A DNA stretch of 64,000 nt from Rhynchopus euleeides (taxonomy: Eukaryota; Euglenozoa; Diplonemea; Diplonemida; Diplonemidae): contig OY723294.1 of NCBI GenBank assembly GCA_963210315.1, positions 1,054,001 to 1,118,000 of the forward strand, written 5' to 3'. The translations under genes and the position numbers were made by a program. Below, piece after piece: positions 34,405-43,672 of this stretch; within the stretch, counting starts at the first letter, position 1; each line of letters starts with the position of its first letter. The notes beneath the pieces were generated by a model. The model did no database searches, was not told the DNA's origin, and was given only the letters and a program-made list of their open reading frames with translations.

Positions 34405-35639
34405 CAGGGGTGGAGCTTGAAATATGGGGTTGCGGGCTGGATCGGGTCAGATCGGGTCAGCCAATTTTTTCTTATGGGTTCCCCCCCGGTTCGTCTCAGA
34501 GATCAGTGCTCGGGCCCAGCCTCCCGCGAGGTACCGGAACCGATATGCAGCCCCGGACGCGCAAGGACTTGGTTACAAGACAAACACATGCCGTAGGGGG
34601 GGTCTGGGAGGCGGAGCTCCCAGCCGCCGGAGGCCACGGTAGTGAACATCTGTGACTTGCGGGCGTACGGATTCTGTGTGAGTTGGCTGCGTCCTCCTGA
34701 GGATACTGAGATTCCCTGATGTAAAGGGCTTACAAGACAGGCACATGCCACAGGGGGGTCTGGGGGGCGGAGCCCCCCAGCCACCGGAGGCCACGGTAGT
34801 AAACGTCTGTTGCACGGTACGGGTTGGGCAGCTTCATTTGTCCTCTATTGCAGGGTTCTGAGTTGGTACCGTACTAGGTACTACCACCCGGTACCACCCC
34901 CAACATTGGAAATCCAGACTTGGGTCCCAGCCCAAAATTTTTCAGAAATTATGAATTTCCGGATGAATTCCAGCCAGCAGTGTGGTCATTTTGCTCTGGG
35001 AGATGAGTTTTTGGCCACTCAAATTTTTTCAGTCCTCATGACGAAATACCACAAGCAAATGTGACCGACTCAAAATCTGAAAAAATGAAAAATCCGAAAA
35101 ATTATTTTCTCGAAAAAAGTGGGTTTGTGGGTTTCGTTTTTCCCCACAACCCCGAAAAAAAAATTTGGAAATTTTTTCAGATTTTGGACTTTTTTCAGCA
35201 AACTGATTTTTTTGGTTTTACTTTTTGGGGTGGTCCATATTTACGTTGGGAAACCTGAAAAATTCTCGAGTGGCCAAAAACTCATCTCCCAGAGCAAAAT
35301 GACCCCACCACGGTTCGGAAAAATTCCGGAAATGCTAAATTCGCGAAACCAAAAATCGCGATTTTGTGGTACCAGGTGGTACCGGGTGGTACTACCTAGT
35401 ACGGTACTAAATCAGATCACTGTCTATTGTGACTGTTTGAGGCCTGTGCTCATGTCGCTGGGGTCACTTTGCTCACGAAACGCCTCCTGGTCACCTTGAG
35501 GCCCCAAGGCGAGGAGCCAACTTTTCCGGTTTCCCGAAAATCTATATTTTTTTTCTTTTTACCCCTGACCTGATTTTTTGTGAGGGCCTGCAGAAAATCA
35601 GGTCAGCTGACCCGAAAAAACCCCCAAGCTCCACCCCTG
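34405..35639. mobile_element. non-autonomous hAT-like element with 8-bp target duplication
   Basis: The ends are CAGGGGTGGAGCTTG (34405) and its reverse complement (ending 35639). They are flanked by TCATCCAG at 34397-34404 and 35640-35647. An 8-bp duplication and CAGGGGTG-type ends are hallmarks of the hAT superfamily. GGGTCAG/CTGACCC motifs repeat near both ends. No transposase is encoded. It interrupts the minus-strand frame of the surrounding transposon exactly and itself carries GC-rich repeats (34590-34812) and a foldback element. Confidence 0.8.
34865..35408. mobile_element. foldback element nested in the hAT-like element
   Basis: The left arm GGTACCGTACTAGGTACTAC (from about 34865) is matched at the right by GTACTACCTAGTACGGTAC (ending about 35407). 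Similarity continues inward: GAGATGAGTTTTTGGCCACT at about 35000 faces its reverse complement near 35270. This gives a long imperfect hairpin of about 540 bp. Confidence 0.7.
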
Positions 35640-35647
35640 TCATCCAG

Positions 35648-35863
35648 TACCCTGATCAGCCGCATGGCGAGCCCCTTGCAGTCATGGAGTGCTGGGGTGA
35701 CGTAGCGGGCATTGGGAAGCACACCTGCCAAGAGGGAGGGGTAGCCAGCCTCTTTCATCTCAGAGAGAGTCAGGTGCGGGTATCGATGCACCTGTTGATA
35801 CCAGCGTTCTTCTGGGATGTCGCACAGTGAGCATCGGTGCCCTCGCCCCCCGCATCGCCTCAT
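35648..35863 (-). pseudogene. N-terminal part of the transposon protein, cut by the hAT-like insertion
   Basis: The frame starts with MRRCGGRGHRCSLCDIPEE and has CxxC-type cysteines that could bind zinc. It contains ALHDCKGLAMRLI before running into the inserted element at the target duplication. It has 72 codons up to the insertion and is in frame with the rest downstream of it. Confidence 0.5.
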
Positions 35864-35979
35864 TGTTGCCCACTGCTGATCTATACTCCCGCTAGCGGGA
35901 GTTGGACTCCCCCTAGTTGAGACTCCCGAAAAGGGTTAAACCCGGTAGTGGTACCCTACCCCCGCTGGAGTCCACCGTG

Positions 35980-36738
35980 CAAGGCCGGATCAGCCCACGG
36001 GTGGGTTTGAGGAAGAAATCTGGGGGGGCAAATTTTGCTGCGACTTCCGGTTTCACCCGGCCGAACTCCAGCATCTATCCAGACCCACGGTGCCAAGCCG
36101 TTCGCCCGTGTCGCGATCATTCGCGGCTTCAGGCTGCCCCCGACGACACGTTTGTATCCTGCACCTTGCCATACTTCGCCTCCACCTTGTATATGACGGA
36201 GAGCGCCCTCCTTCCGCATCGTTGCGACTTCCCTGACAGCGAACTTATCCATGTCAGGGAAGACATGGCGATGATTGCGTTGGCCACCTGGGTGCTGTGC
36301 TGGTGGAGCTCCTTGCTCAACACCGTTGCTAGGAGCCTTCTAATGGATCCCAGTGTCAGCACACTGCCCCCTTTTTTAACAGGGAAGGCCGTGCAAAAAT
36401 CATGCACAATGTTCGTCGCCTCCGCAGCCTCGGGACTCTCTGCGCTCTTCTTCTTCTTAATCGACTTTGCCGCCGGCTTCGCTGCCGGCTTCGTTGTCGT
36501 CTTCCCCATTTTTGTGAATCAGGTCTGCGAGCTGGGATGGGTGGAAACGTCCGTTTCGTTTGGTGTGGCTGTACTTCAGTGACGAGTGCCACATTGCATA
36601 GGTATCATGGGAAAAATGAGTGAAAATAGGTGAAAAGACTCCCGCTAGGGGGAGTCAGACTCCCGCTAGCGGGAGTTGGACTCCCCCTAGTTGAGACTCC
36701 CGAAAAGGGTTACCCTACCCCCGCTGGAGTCCACCGTG
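35980..36738. mobile_element. second unit ending in the CACGGTGG-type right terminus
   Basis: From about 36603 this segment repeats the subterminal and terminal sequence of the transposon in the same orientation (AATAGGTGAAAAGACTCCCG, palindromes, then CCGCTGGAGTCCACCGTG ending at 36738), followed by TA. It carries a minus-strand ORF for a basic protein. The sequence from 36606 is the reverse complement of the stretch just inside the left end (about 33286-33323), so it could be the true partner of that end. Confidence 0.6.
36129..36509 (-). CDS. small Lys/Ala-rich basic protein, histone H1-like N-terminus
   Basis: 126 residues starting MGKTTTKPAAKPAAKSIKKKKS, a Lys/Ala/Pro tail as in histone H1 or other chromatin proteins. 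It is followed by a helical stretch (SVLTLGSIRRLLATVLSKEL) with weak resemblance to histone-fold or HU-like proteins; I cannot assign it. From about residue 75 another minus-strand frame (FAVREVATMRKEGAL) looks equally protein-like, so a frameshift or an unseen intron near 36250 is possible. It is the only plausible non-transposon gene on the minus strand and lies between transposon ends, so it may be captured host DNA. Confidence 0.4.
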   Translation of the reverse strand: MGKTTTKPAAKPAAKSIKKKKSAESPEAAEATNIVHDFCTAFPVKKGGSVLTLGSIRRLLATVLSKELHQHSTQVANAIIAMSSLTWISSLSGKSQRCGRRALSVIYKVEAKYGKVQDTNVSSGAA

Positions 36739-36868
36739 TAGGTAAAACATAACGGCTGACATACCTCTTTGGGACACAAACACGCCTCCACGCATCGTAT
36801 GATGACAAGACACGCCGACAGGGTTTTCCCGGTGATTCGGCTCCACAAAAAGCTGATTTAATGAGTCT

Positions 36869-37250
36869 GAGCAACCTAACAGGGGAGGTGAAGAGGGCAC
36901 GGGTCTTAGCCTGATGACACACTGCAACCTCAAGGTGACTGGCGACACCTCTCCCACAGTCTGCGGCACTCTGCCGTGGCGACAAGGCTTCCTGTCATGG
37001 GAGATCGCTGCGTGGATCAACGTGGCACCACCCGTGTGCTCGGCAGGTTGTTTCGGCACCTGTTTTCTCCGTGTCATGCTTTTCGTGAGCGTGTCAGGGA
37101 TGTTGGCACACGCTGGGGAGGGTTCACATGATGACATAACATATATCAGAAGCACACACCCACGTGGCGCTGTCCTTGGCAGGACTTTGAAAGTGCCGCC
37201 TTGATATCCTTGTTGGATAGAACCCTCATATCACACCCTCAATCAGCTGA
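36869..37250 (-). mobile_element. inverted second copy of the TCAGCTGATT element
   Basis: This is the reverse complement of the element at 27368-27752, over about 380 bp with small indels. The flanks differ from those of the first copy, which sets the element boundaries. It lies just before the third transposon right end. Confidence 0.7.
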
Positions 37251-37401
37251 CGAAAAATGAGTGAAAATAGGTGAAAAGACTCCCGCTAGGGGGAGTCAGA
37301 CTCCCCCTAGCGGGAGTATAGACTCCCGCTAGCGGGAGTTGGACTCCCCCTAGTTGAGACTCCCGAAAAGGGTTACCCTACCCCCGCTGGAGTCCACCGT
37401 G
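37251..37401. mobile_element. third copy of the CACGGTGG-type right terminus
   Basis: It repeats the end at 36603-36738 in the same orientation, with one extra CTAGCGGGAGT palindrome unit, and finishes CCGCTGGAGTCCACCGTG before TA. Three consecutive right ends in direct orientation imply insertions of related elements into each other or aberrant transposition. Confidence 0.65.
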
Positions 37402-38432
37402 TATGTGTGCCACCACCCAACCAACCATCAACAGAGTTATTTCTATCGACGATGTCGCGTTGACAGCCTTTACCGACCAGGCTCTTCTGATGGACCATGC
37501 TGGAGCAGACGAGGCACTCAAACATACCGCAGATGCCACCACGCTGGGAAGCACCTTCCTTTGAGGAGTGCATGCGGTCCAACTCTGTTGCTCTGTTGCC
37601 GTGATGCTTCTGCAAACCCCCCCCCCCCTTCATCAGACTCACATCGCATCGCCTCCATCAGCACACATTCATCTCATTGCGCCTGGTGTTGTTCTGACAG
37701 CACCCCTGTGCTGGGGTCCCCAGCTTTTGTCGCCTCTCTTGTGACCGTTACCTCTGCGGGCAGACCACAGAGCTCCCTTGCTTCCAAACCGCTATGAAGC
37801 CCAACGCCTTCCGGCCACTCTCTCCTGAGGCCTAGACTGGGCACATCTTGTGACCCAGCCCAGGGTGATCGCTGCACACACCACAACGGGGTGGTCATTT
37901 GGTAATAGGAATCAACCTGCATGCCCATCCTACGGCGCAGGCACCTCAGCTGTATCACCTGGTGGAACCTTGCCTGCAGTTCCAGGGAGTGTGGGTCTCT
38001 CTCTCCACAAGACGCAACCCCCCTCCCCCTCTCCCGCCCCTCCGCCCCCATCGCTGACAGCGCAAGTCAACAAGGCGGTTCTGCCAATCTGCCAACACAT
38101 TGCCTCCCAACCCCCATGGGGTGTTGTTGCAGAGGCGTGCCCCGGAGGGGAGGGTGGGCCTATCTGCGATCCCAATCTGCAGAAGGGTATTCCCCACCCG
38201 CATGTGCCCCCCCCTCCCGCTCCCCCCCTTGCCTCTCTGTTGCAACCCCCCACCACGCATGGCAGGGCTACACAACGCGCATCGCTACCCCTTCACGCGC
38301 CACCTCCTCTCAATCTGTGGATGTGTCCCCCGATCGCATTGTAGTGCTTCGACAGTGCCTGCCCCCCCCCCCCCCACACCTGACCCCACCCACCCTAGCC
38401 CCACCCCACCGCCGGTGGGCAGCGCTGGCATC

Positions 38433-40271
38433 ATGGGGCAGGAGCAATCCGTCACCCCGATCAGCACCACTGCCTCCAGCGGGGGGCACTCGTCGAAGCG
38501 GCGCAGCTGGTTTGGGTTTAAAAAACCTCCCCCACGCGAGTCGACCCGTGTGTTTAATGCCAGTTTCAACGCCGAACCTGGAGCAAAGGATCTCCGGGAA
38601 AGCCGCGTCGTGAAGGTTCTGGTTCTAGGGGATTGCGGTTCGGGGAAATCCAGCATCGTGGAACGATACTGTTTAGGGCTGTACAACATACAACACGTCC
38701 CAACCGTGGGCCCGAAGCTCACCTCATGTGAACTCACGGGGGAGAGGGTGCAGCAGATGGGGCTCTACCCGCATGACATTCGGGTTCAGTTTGTGGAACT
38801 CCCACAGCAAGAGACTGCAGGCGACTCCACAACCCTCCAGCGCCACGCCAGCGAGGCAGACGGGGTCCTCTTTGTGGTGGACAGCACACGCGCTGCCTCC
38901 GCGCTCTTCTTCGACCGCCTCCTCCCCAGGGTGAAGAGCTTCGCCCGCGAAGACTGCCTCCTCTGCGTCTTCCTCCACAAAAGCGACCGCAAGACGCCAC
39001 GCATGCCCCTCCGGAAAAAGGGCGCAGACACGGAATACGCTGCTGCCGCCGGGCTGTGCCACATCGCCTCCACCACCTCCGTTTCGACAAAGGTGATCGA
39101 TGCCAACGTGGGTGTGCTGCTCTCGAAAATTCTCGCGGAAGGCCGTGGTCCTGATGGCTGCCTCGCTGCACGGGTGGGCCGCCCGTCCCCCCCGCTGCAC
39201 CCCATGGGGTCTGTCTGCCCTGCAGAGGTAGGCAGCGTCGACGAGGAGCGTGTGAGGCTCGTGGAGGGTCACATCGCGGCCTTCCTCAATGTGCATACCC
39301 AGATCCTGGGGGACTATAAGAAGCAGCACGCCCTGGCAACAGGGTCGTCGGGGAGGAATGTGAACCAGAGGCGGTGCGAGGTGAGCTCCCTCCTGGAGGT
39401 GGAGCTGCAGAGGGAGTGCGAGCGGCTCCTGCAGAGGCTGCGGAAGCTGCGCCCCAACCTCCCGCTCACCTCGGTGGGGGAGACGCAGGAGTTTCTGGCG
39501 ATCTCGTCGCATTTCTACTGCACGCTGCTGCCCTGCTGGTCTGTGCTGCCCAACGAGCTCTCGGTGGAGTCCACCATCGCGCATGCCAGGGGTCTGGCGA
39601 AGATGAAGTCGAGCCCGGTGCTGAAGTCCGCACAGCAGATGGTGCAGCCCCCCGCGGTGTTCATCTCCTATCTGATTGCAGCCTCGGAGAGGCTGCTGCG
39701 TGAGGAGGGTGCCAAAGAGCTTCAGCCGGGTGCACAGACCTGCCTGTCGCCCGACACACTCATGATAGGGACCAGCGCGTTGTCCACTTCGTCGAATATC
39801 AACATCGCGGCGTCTGCCGACTCGTGGGAGGGCAGCAGTGTCATGGCGGGGAACTCGGGCGGGCGGATATTCTCAGGGGAGTACCCTGCAGGGCTGGGGA
39901 TGACGCCCCGGCATAGCCTGCGGGATAACTCGCCGCCAGGGTCGCATCTGGGGGCGGAGAGACGGGCGACGTCTGCAACGGCGGATAGGCATTTGCTGAA
40001 GGTGCTGTCGCAGAATAAGGCAGATCTGAAGCAGCTGAAGGATTTCCTGTCGCGGGCGCACCGTGACTCCAGCCGGCTGCACCGGCAGCGTGCCGTGTCG
40101 AATGCGACGCCGCATTCCAAGACGATGCATAGTGGGGTGACGAAGCCCCGTGCGCGGAGGAACAGCCATGGGCAGAGTCAGATGAGCCAGTCCCAAGGCC
40201 ACGCCACTGCACCCCCGGATGACGACAACGACATGCAGAGCAGTCGGCGCAGCACTCTCGGTATGTCGTGA
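38433..40271 (+). CDS. divergent Ras/Rab-like small GTPase with long C-terminal extension
   Basis: 612 residues from the ATG at 38433, chosen because MGQEQS is a classical N-myristoylation context and acceptor-like AGs lie just upstream. The GTPase domain is at about residues 55-225: G1 LVLGDCGSGKSS is intact and G4 is HKSD instead of NKxD. At the G3 position the usual DxxGQ is replaced by ELPQQET, so metal binding and hydrolysis are probably altered. A helical region (about 255-440, LLEVELQRECERLLQRLRKL) and a Ser/His-rich disordered tail follow. There is no C-terminal Cys for prenylation (it ends LGMS), so a myristoyl anchor may substitute. Likely role: membrane-associated GTP sensor or scaffold; the pathway is unknown. 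Confidence 0.75.
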   Translation: MGQEQSVTPISTTASSGGHSSKRRSWFGFKKPPPRESTRVFNASFNAEPGAKDLRESRVVKVLVLGDCGSGKSSIVERYCLGLYNIQHVPTVGPKLTSCELTGERVQQMGLYPHDIRVQFVELPQQETAGDSTTLQRHASEADGVLFVVDSTRAASALFFDRLLPRVKSFAREDCLLCVFLHKSDRKTPRMPLRKKGADTEYAAAAGLCHIASTTSVSTKVIDANVGVLLSKILAEGRGPDGCLAARVGRPSPPLHPMGSVCPAEVGSVDEERVRLVEGHIAAFLNVHTQILGDYKKQHALATGSSGRNVNQRRCEVSSLLEVELQRECERLLQRLRKLRPNLPLTSVGETQEFLAISSHFYCTLLPCWSVLPNELSVESTIAHARGLAKMKSSPVLKSAQQMVQPPAVFISYLIAASERLLREEGAKELQPGAQTCLSPDTLMIGTSALSTSSNINIAASADSWEGSSVMAGNSGGRIFSGEYPAGLGMTPRHSLRDNSPPGSHLGAERRATSATADRHLLKVLSQNKADLKQLKDFLSRAHRDSSRLHRQRAVSNATPHSKTMHSGVTKPRARRNSHGQSQMSQSQGHATAPPDDDNDMQSSRRSTLGMS

Positions 40272-41086
40272 TGTGTATTGGGTGTGTTGGAGGGTGCAGT
40301 GGGTGGGACTATCAGAGGTGGTGTGGCTTGCGCGGTGGAGGTGCTAGGGGGGAGGGGGAGGCAGGGCAGGTCGGCTGTTCAGGCTTGATTCTGGAATATG
40401 CATACAGGCAAGATGGTGGTATCCTTTTATCCATCTCCCCCCCTCCCCATACTGCAGATACCAGCATACGCAACTAGAGTGCAGCCCCTTCATCATCTCT
40501 TGCTGATCTTTCTTTGAGGCCACATGCTGGAATATTGTGTTGGCCACTGTGGCCTGCCCCGTGCTGCAGTAACATCTGCAGGCTTCTAGCCGAACGAGGT
40601 GTTTGCGGTGTGCCAGGGGGTGTCCTGTGCAAACCGACAACGTGGTAGCATGTCCCTCTCTCAGGGCGCAGTTCTCGCTGCGTGCGTGATGTGTGGTTGG
40701 CCTGTTCGTCTCCGGAGCAGGTCCGCACCGTGTGCATCTCGTGGTCTTGCCGGCAACCGTGTTGTGCTATGTGCATGTCAAGGCGCTTGAATAATAGGAT
40801 TGCTTTTTGCCTTCTTTTATTTTGTTTGGTCCATTCGCCGAGTGCTTTCTTCCAAGAAAAATACAACGAAATTTGAGAAATGAAGACAACGAACCGAATC
40901 AGAGTCTCTCCCTGTCCCCCCCCCCCCCCCCTCCCCGGGGCCACCCCCCATCCCCTTTTCACACGAACAACAATACCACGGCATTGTTCGGTTTTCTTCA
41001 CACACGCAGCTCATGCCGTTCTTTTTTTTTTTTGCAACATCACGCAGCTCGTACCACCTCCACCCAGACACACCTGCTCCGTGAAA
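40272..41086. other. spacer, no gene seen
   Basis: Mixed-composition sequence with C runs near 40919-40932. A run of 11 T at about 41020-41031 followed by CACGCAG (AG at 41046-41047) is a likely splice acceptor 39 nt before the transporter ATG. Confidence 0.5.
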
Positions 41087-42493
41087 ATGGGAGCCCTCGA
41101 TGTTGTCGGGGAGTCGGTGCAGGCTGTGACAGAGGTCATCATTGTGGCTTCCTTCGGTGCATACCTGGCACACCGCGGCATCCTGACGTTGGGGAACATC
41201 AAGATGTTTGAGAAGGTGCTTGTGGAGATCTTCACACCCTGCCTCATCATCGGCAAGGTCATCCCTCACGCAGATCCCCGGGCGGTGCTGGAGCTGTGGC
41301 CGCTGATCAGCGTCTGCGGGTGGAACATCCTGTGGGGCGTGTCCTTTGGCTACGTGCTTGCGAGGTGCATTTTCCGGAGGCCCGACCTGCAGGGTGTCGT
41401 GCAGGCGGCACTGGCCTTCCCCAACACAATCTCGGTGTGCCTCACCTTGTCACTGGCATTGGCCCGCACACACACGGTGCAGCACACCGCCGTGCTGAAC
41501 GGGAATGTGCATGGCAACACAACAGCCCTGGAGATGTACTCCGACCCCGAGGATGGGACAGCACCCGTGTTCCTGGGGTACTCCCCGTATGTCGAGGAGT
41601 TCCTGGCGGAGCGTGCAACCGCCGCCGTCATGACCTCCACCGTGTGGTGGAACCTGGCAAGGTGGACCGTCGCGTACAACCTCCTTTCATACGATGCTGG
41701 GGACTCCTGGTCCAGCCGCTTCAAGAAGGTGTTCAACACCCCTGTCTACGCCTGCATCGTTGCGTTTGTCGTGGGGTTCGTCCCCTTCCTCAAGGCGTGG
41801 TGGGTGGGGAAGCACTTCACAGCGGTTCTGATCGTCACTGCAGTGAACATGATCGGGAGGTGCATGGTCCCCACGGTGCTGGTCATCCTCGGTGCGAGGG
41901 TTTACAACGTGACGCGCAAACTCATCGACGACAGGCGCGAATCACTGGCGTCTGGGGGGCAGCAGGTGGAGCAGTCCACTTCCGACGACAGGAACATCGC
42001 CGGGGGCTTGGCACACGTCCCCCTTGAAGAGGAGGACGACGCATCGATGGTTGACCTGAAGCTTTTTGCAACCGGTGCCGAGCAGCACATTCAGGACCTG
42101 GATAGGATGAACGAACCCAACGACTCCTCCCTGAATGGAGACCACGTCTTCGCTGCCGAAGCTGCAGCTGACGAGCCTGCGGCAGAGGGCATGTCCATCT
42201 GGATCGATGTGGGGATCATCTCCTTCCGCCAGGGGATCTGCATGCTGCTGGGGCTGATGCTTGTGACGGGGTTCACCCACTTCACCTCCGATGTGATGGT
42301 GCTGATTGTTGCCTTCCTGCAGACAGCTGGGCCCCCTATGATCAATCTCGCAGTGATGGCCGGCCTGCACGGCAAGTTTGAGAATGACGTGGCACAGCTG
42401 CTGATGGTTGCGTACATCGCATCGATTGTCACATGGAGTGTCAGCATCGCAATGTTCCTCTACATGCTGAAAACGACCCTCGGGGAGGAATAG
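41087..42493 (+). CDS. auxin-efflux-carrier/PILS family membrane transporter
   Basis: One exon of 468 residues. About ten hydrophobic segments lie in two groups (residues about 10-275 and 365-465), separated by a charged loop (280-360). Family features include FPNTISVCLTLSLAL in the first half (equivalent to the Asn-containing motif of PIN/PILS/AEC carriers), TPVYACIVAFVVGFVP, CMVPTVLVILGARV, and near the C-terminus PPMINLAVMAGLHG, corresponding to the NL..LAQLHG motif. Plant relatives move auxin across the plasma or ER membrane; microbial and algal members move organic anions. The substrate here is unknown. The ATG at 41087 is placed by the upstream acceptor and the start of homology. Confidence 0.82.
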   Translation: MGALDVVGESVQAVTEVIIVASFGAYLAHRGILTLGNIKMFEKVLVEIFTPCLIIGKVIPHADPRAVLELWPLISVCGWNILWGVSFGYVLARCIFRRPDLQGVVQAALAFPNTISVCLTLSLALARTHTVQHTAVLNGNVHGNTTALEMYSDPEDGTAPVFLGYSPYVEEFLAERATAAVMTSTVWWNLARWTVAYNLLSYDAGDSWSSRFKKVFNTPVYACIVAFVVGFVPFLKAWWVGKHFTAVLIVTAVNMIGRCMVPTVLVILGARVYNVTRKLIDDRRESLASGGQQVEQSTSDDRNIAGGLAHVPLEEEDDASMVDLKLFATGAEQHIQDLDRMNEPNDSSLNGDHVFAAEAAADEPAAEGMSIWIDVGIISFRQGICMLLGLMLVTGFTHFTSDVMVLIVAFLQTAGPPMINLAVMAGLHGKFENDVAQLLMVAYIASIVTWSVSIAMFLYMLKTTLGEE

Positions 42494-43672
42494 ATTAGAT
42501 TAGCGAGGGGGAGGGGGGCAGTGTACCCGTTTCCTTCAAGATATACCCACCATCCCCTCGGCCTGCACAGCCCCGTGCCCCCCCCCCCCTCCCTTCCGAG
42601 GCACGCCTATGCAAGTAGCCTAGCTCTCATAGGCGAGAGGAGGCAGGGAGGGGAGGGGGGGGGAAGGTGGCGGGGGGGGGGTCATTCAACACAGCAGCCA
42701 TTGTTTGGTTGCGTTCCTTACTCCCCTTGCCCCCTGACCCTTACCCCCCCCCCCCCACCACCACCCACGCAGCGAAGGGTTGTCAACTCTCTGTGCTTCC
42801 TTCCCCCCCCCCTCTGCTTCACTAACCCCGCCCCCCCCCCTCCCCCCTCCACCCCCCTCCACCCCCGCCGCCGGCATCCGCCCAGCCTCCTCACCCGTCA
42901 CCCGTCACCCCCTCACCCCCCCCCCCTTGGCACGCGATCAAACATGGTTAAGCCTACCCTTTCAAATGAACGGTGGACAGCTGTGTCTGGTACGGGTGGT
43001 CAATCCGATGCCATCTATCTATCTTCTTGCAGTGACAGCTTTGAGCGATTCCCCCAACCTGCCTCTGAATTGTCTCTCTCCCTGCTGCACTGGGGGGGCA
43101 CTGGGGGTGCCGGGAAAGAGACTCATGTTCTTGCTGCCCGGGTTCATTATAGCGTTGTGGTGTGTTCGTTATTGCGCCGTCATTCATAACCCCCTCCCCC
43201 ACCCCCCTTGCCTCTGTGGAGATTTTTCAAAGTGTGCCGGTGTGCCGGGGCTGAGTTTCCGTGTTTCTCCAGCCCGCGGGCCTTTCCGCAGCAGCACCCA
43301 TCAGCCCGGGGAGAGGGCCTCTCTGTGAGCAGCGAGGGCACACCCCTCCCTCTGCACTGCCTGTGCGTGTGTTGGTCGGCGTTGACAGGATAGACCCACC
43401 ATTCCTCGTGGCAATTCGGTTCGGTTAAACCACGACCCCCCCCCCCCCCCTCCCCTTCTCTTCCAAACCCTTGATGAGATTGCTTTGAGGCCACCTCCGT
43501 CGTCAGCCTCTCCCAGGCTCTGGGTGAATTTCCCCCAACGGCTATTCCACTCCCACCCTGCAGGAACCGCACCCACCTGTCTGTGGTATTATCCTGCAGT
43601 GAATGAGCTGCGGCAGGAGCTCCCCCAGGCGGTGAGGTTGAGTTCAGTCCAACACACACACACCCTCCTGCA
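42494..43672. other. spacer, no gene seen
   Basis: Dominated by C-rich tracts (42570-42600, 42740-42900, 43430-43450). Translated frames are Pro- or Gly-rich and non-specific. The acceptor for the next gene may be the AG at about 43645, 26 nt before its ATG. Confidence 0.5.

Larger units (their letters stand above)
33212..35979 (-). mobile_element. TA-target DNA transposon with CACGGTGGACTCCAGCGG ends, split by a hAT-like insertion
   Basis: The left terminus CACGGTGGACTCCAGCGG at 33212 follows a TA; its reverse complement ends at 35979. Inside both ends lie palindromes of the ACTCCCGCTAGCGGGAGT type. One coding frame runs on the minus strand from just inside the right end to near the left end. 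Without the nested insertion the element would be about 1.5 kb, a usual size for a simple single-gene DNA transposon. The flank after 35979 is CA rather than TA, whereas two further right ends at 36738 and 37401 are each followed by TA, so the partner of the left end is ambiguous. Confidence 0.65.
32888..38432. other. 5.5-kb spacer mostly made of nested transposons
   Basis: 33212-37401 holds mobile elements listed separately. From 37404 to 37560 an open frame (MCATTQPTINRVISIDDV...) of ordinary composition ends at a TGA. It might be the remnant of a gene cut by the transposons, but I cannot name it. 37600-38400 is C-rich spacer ending in acceptor-like AGs at 38397-38398 and 38421-38422 before the next gene. 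Confidence 0.4.

Noticed and set aside
36129..36509. Canonical histone H2B
   Set aside because: The Lys/Ala-rich tail and one helix recall histones, but the order of segments does not follow H2B and the core motifs are missing.
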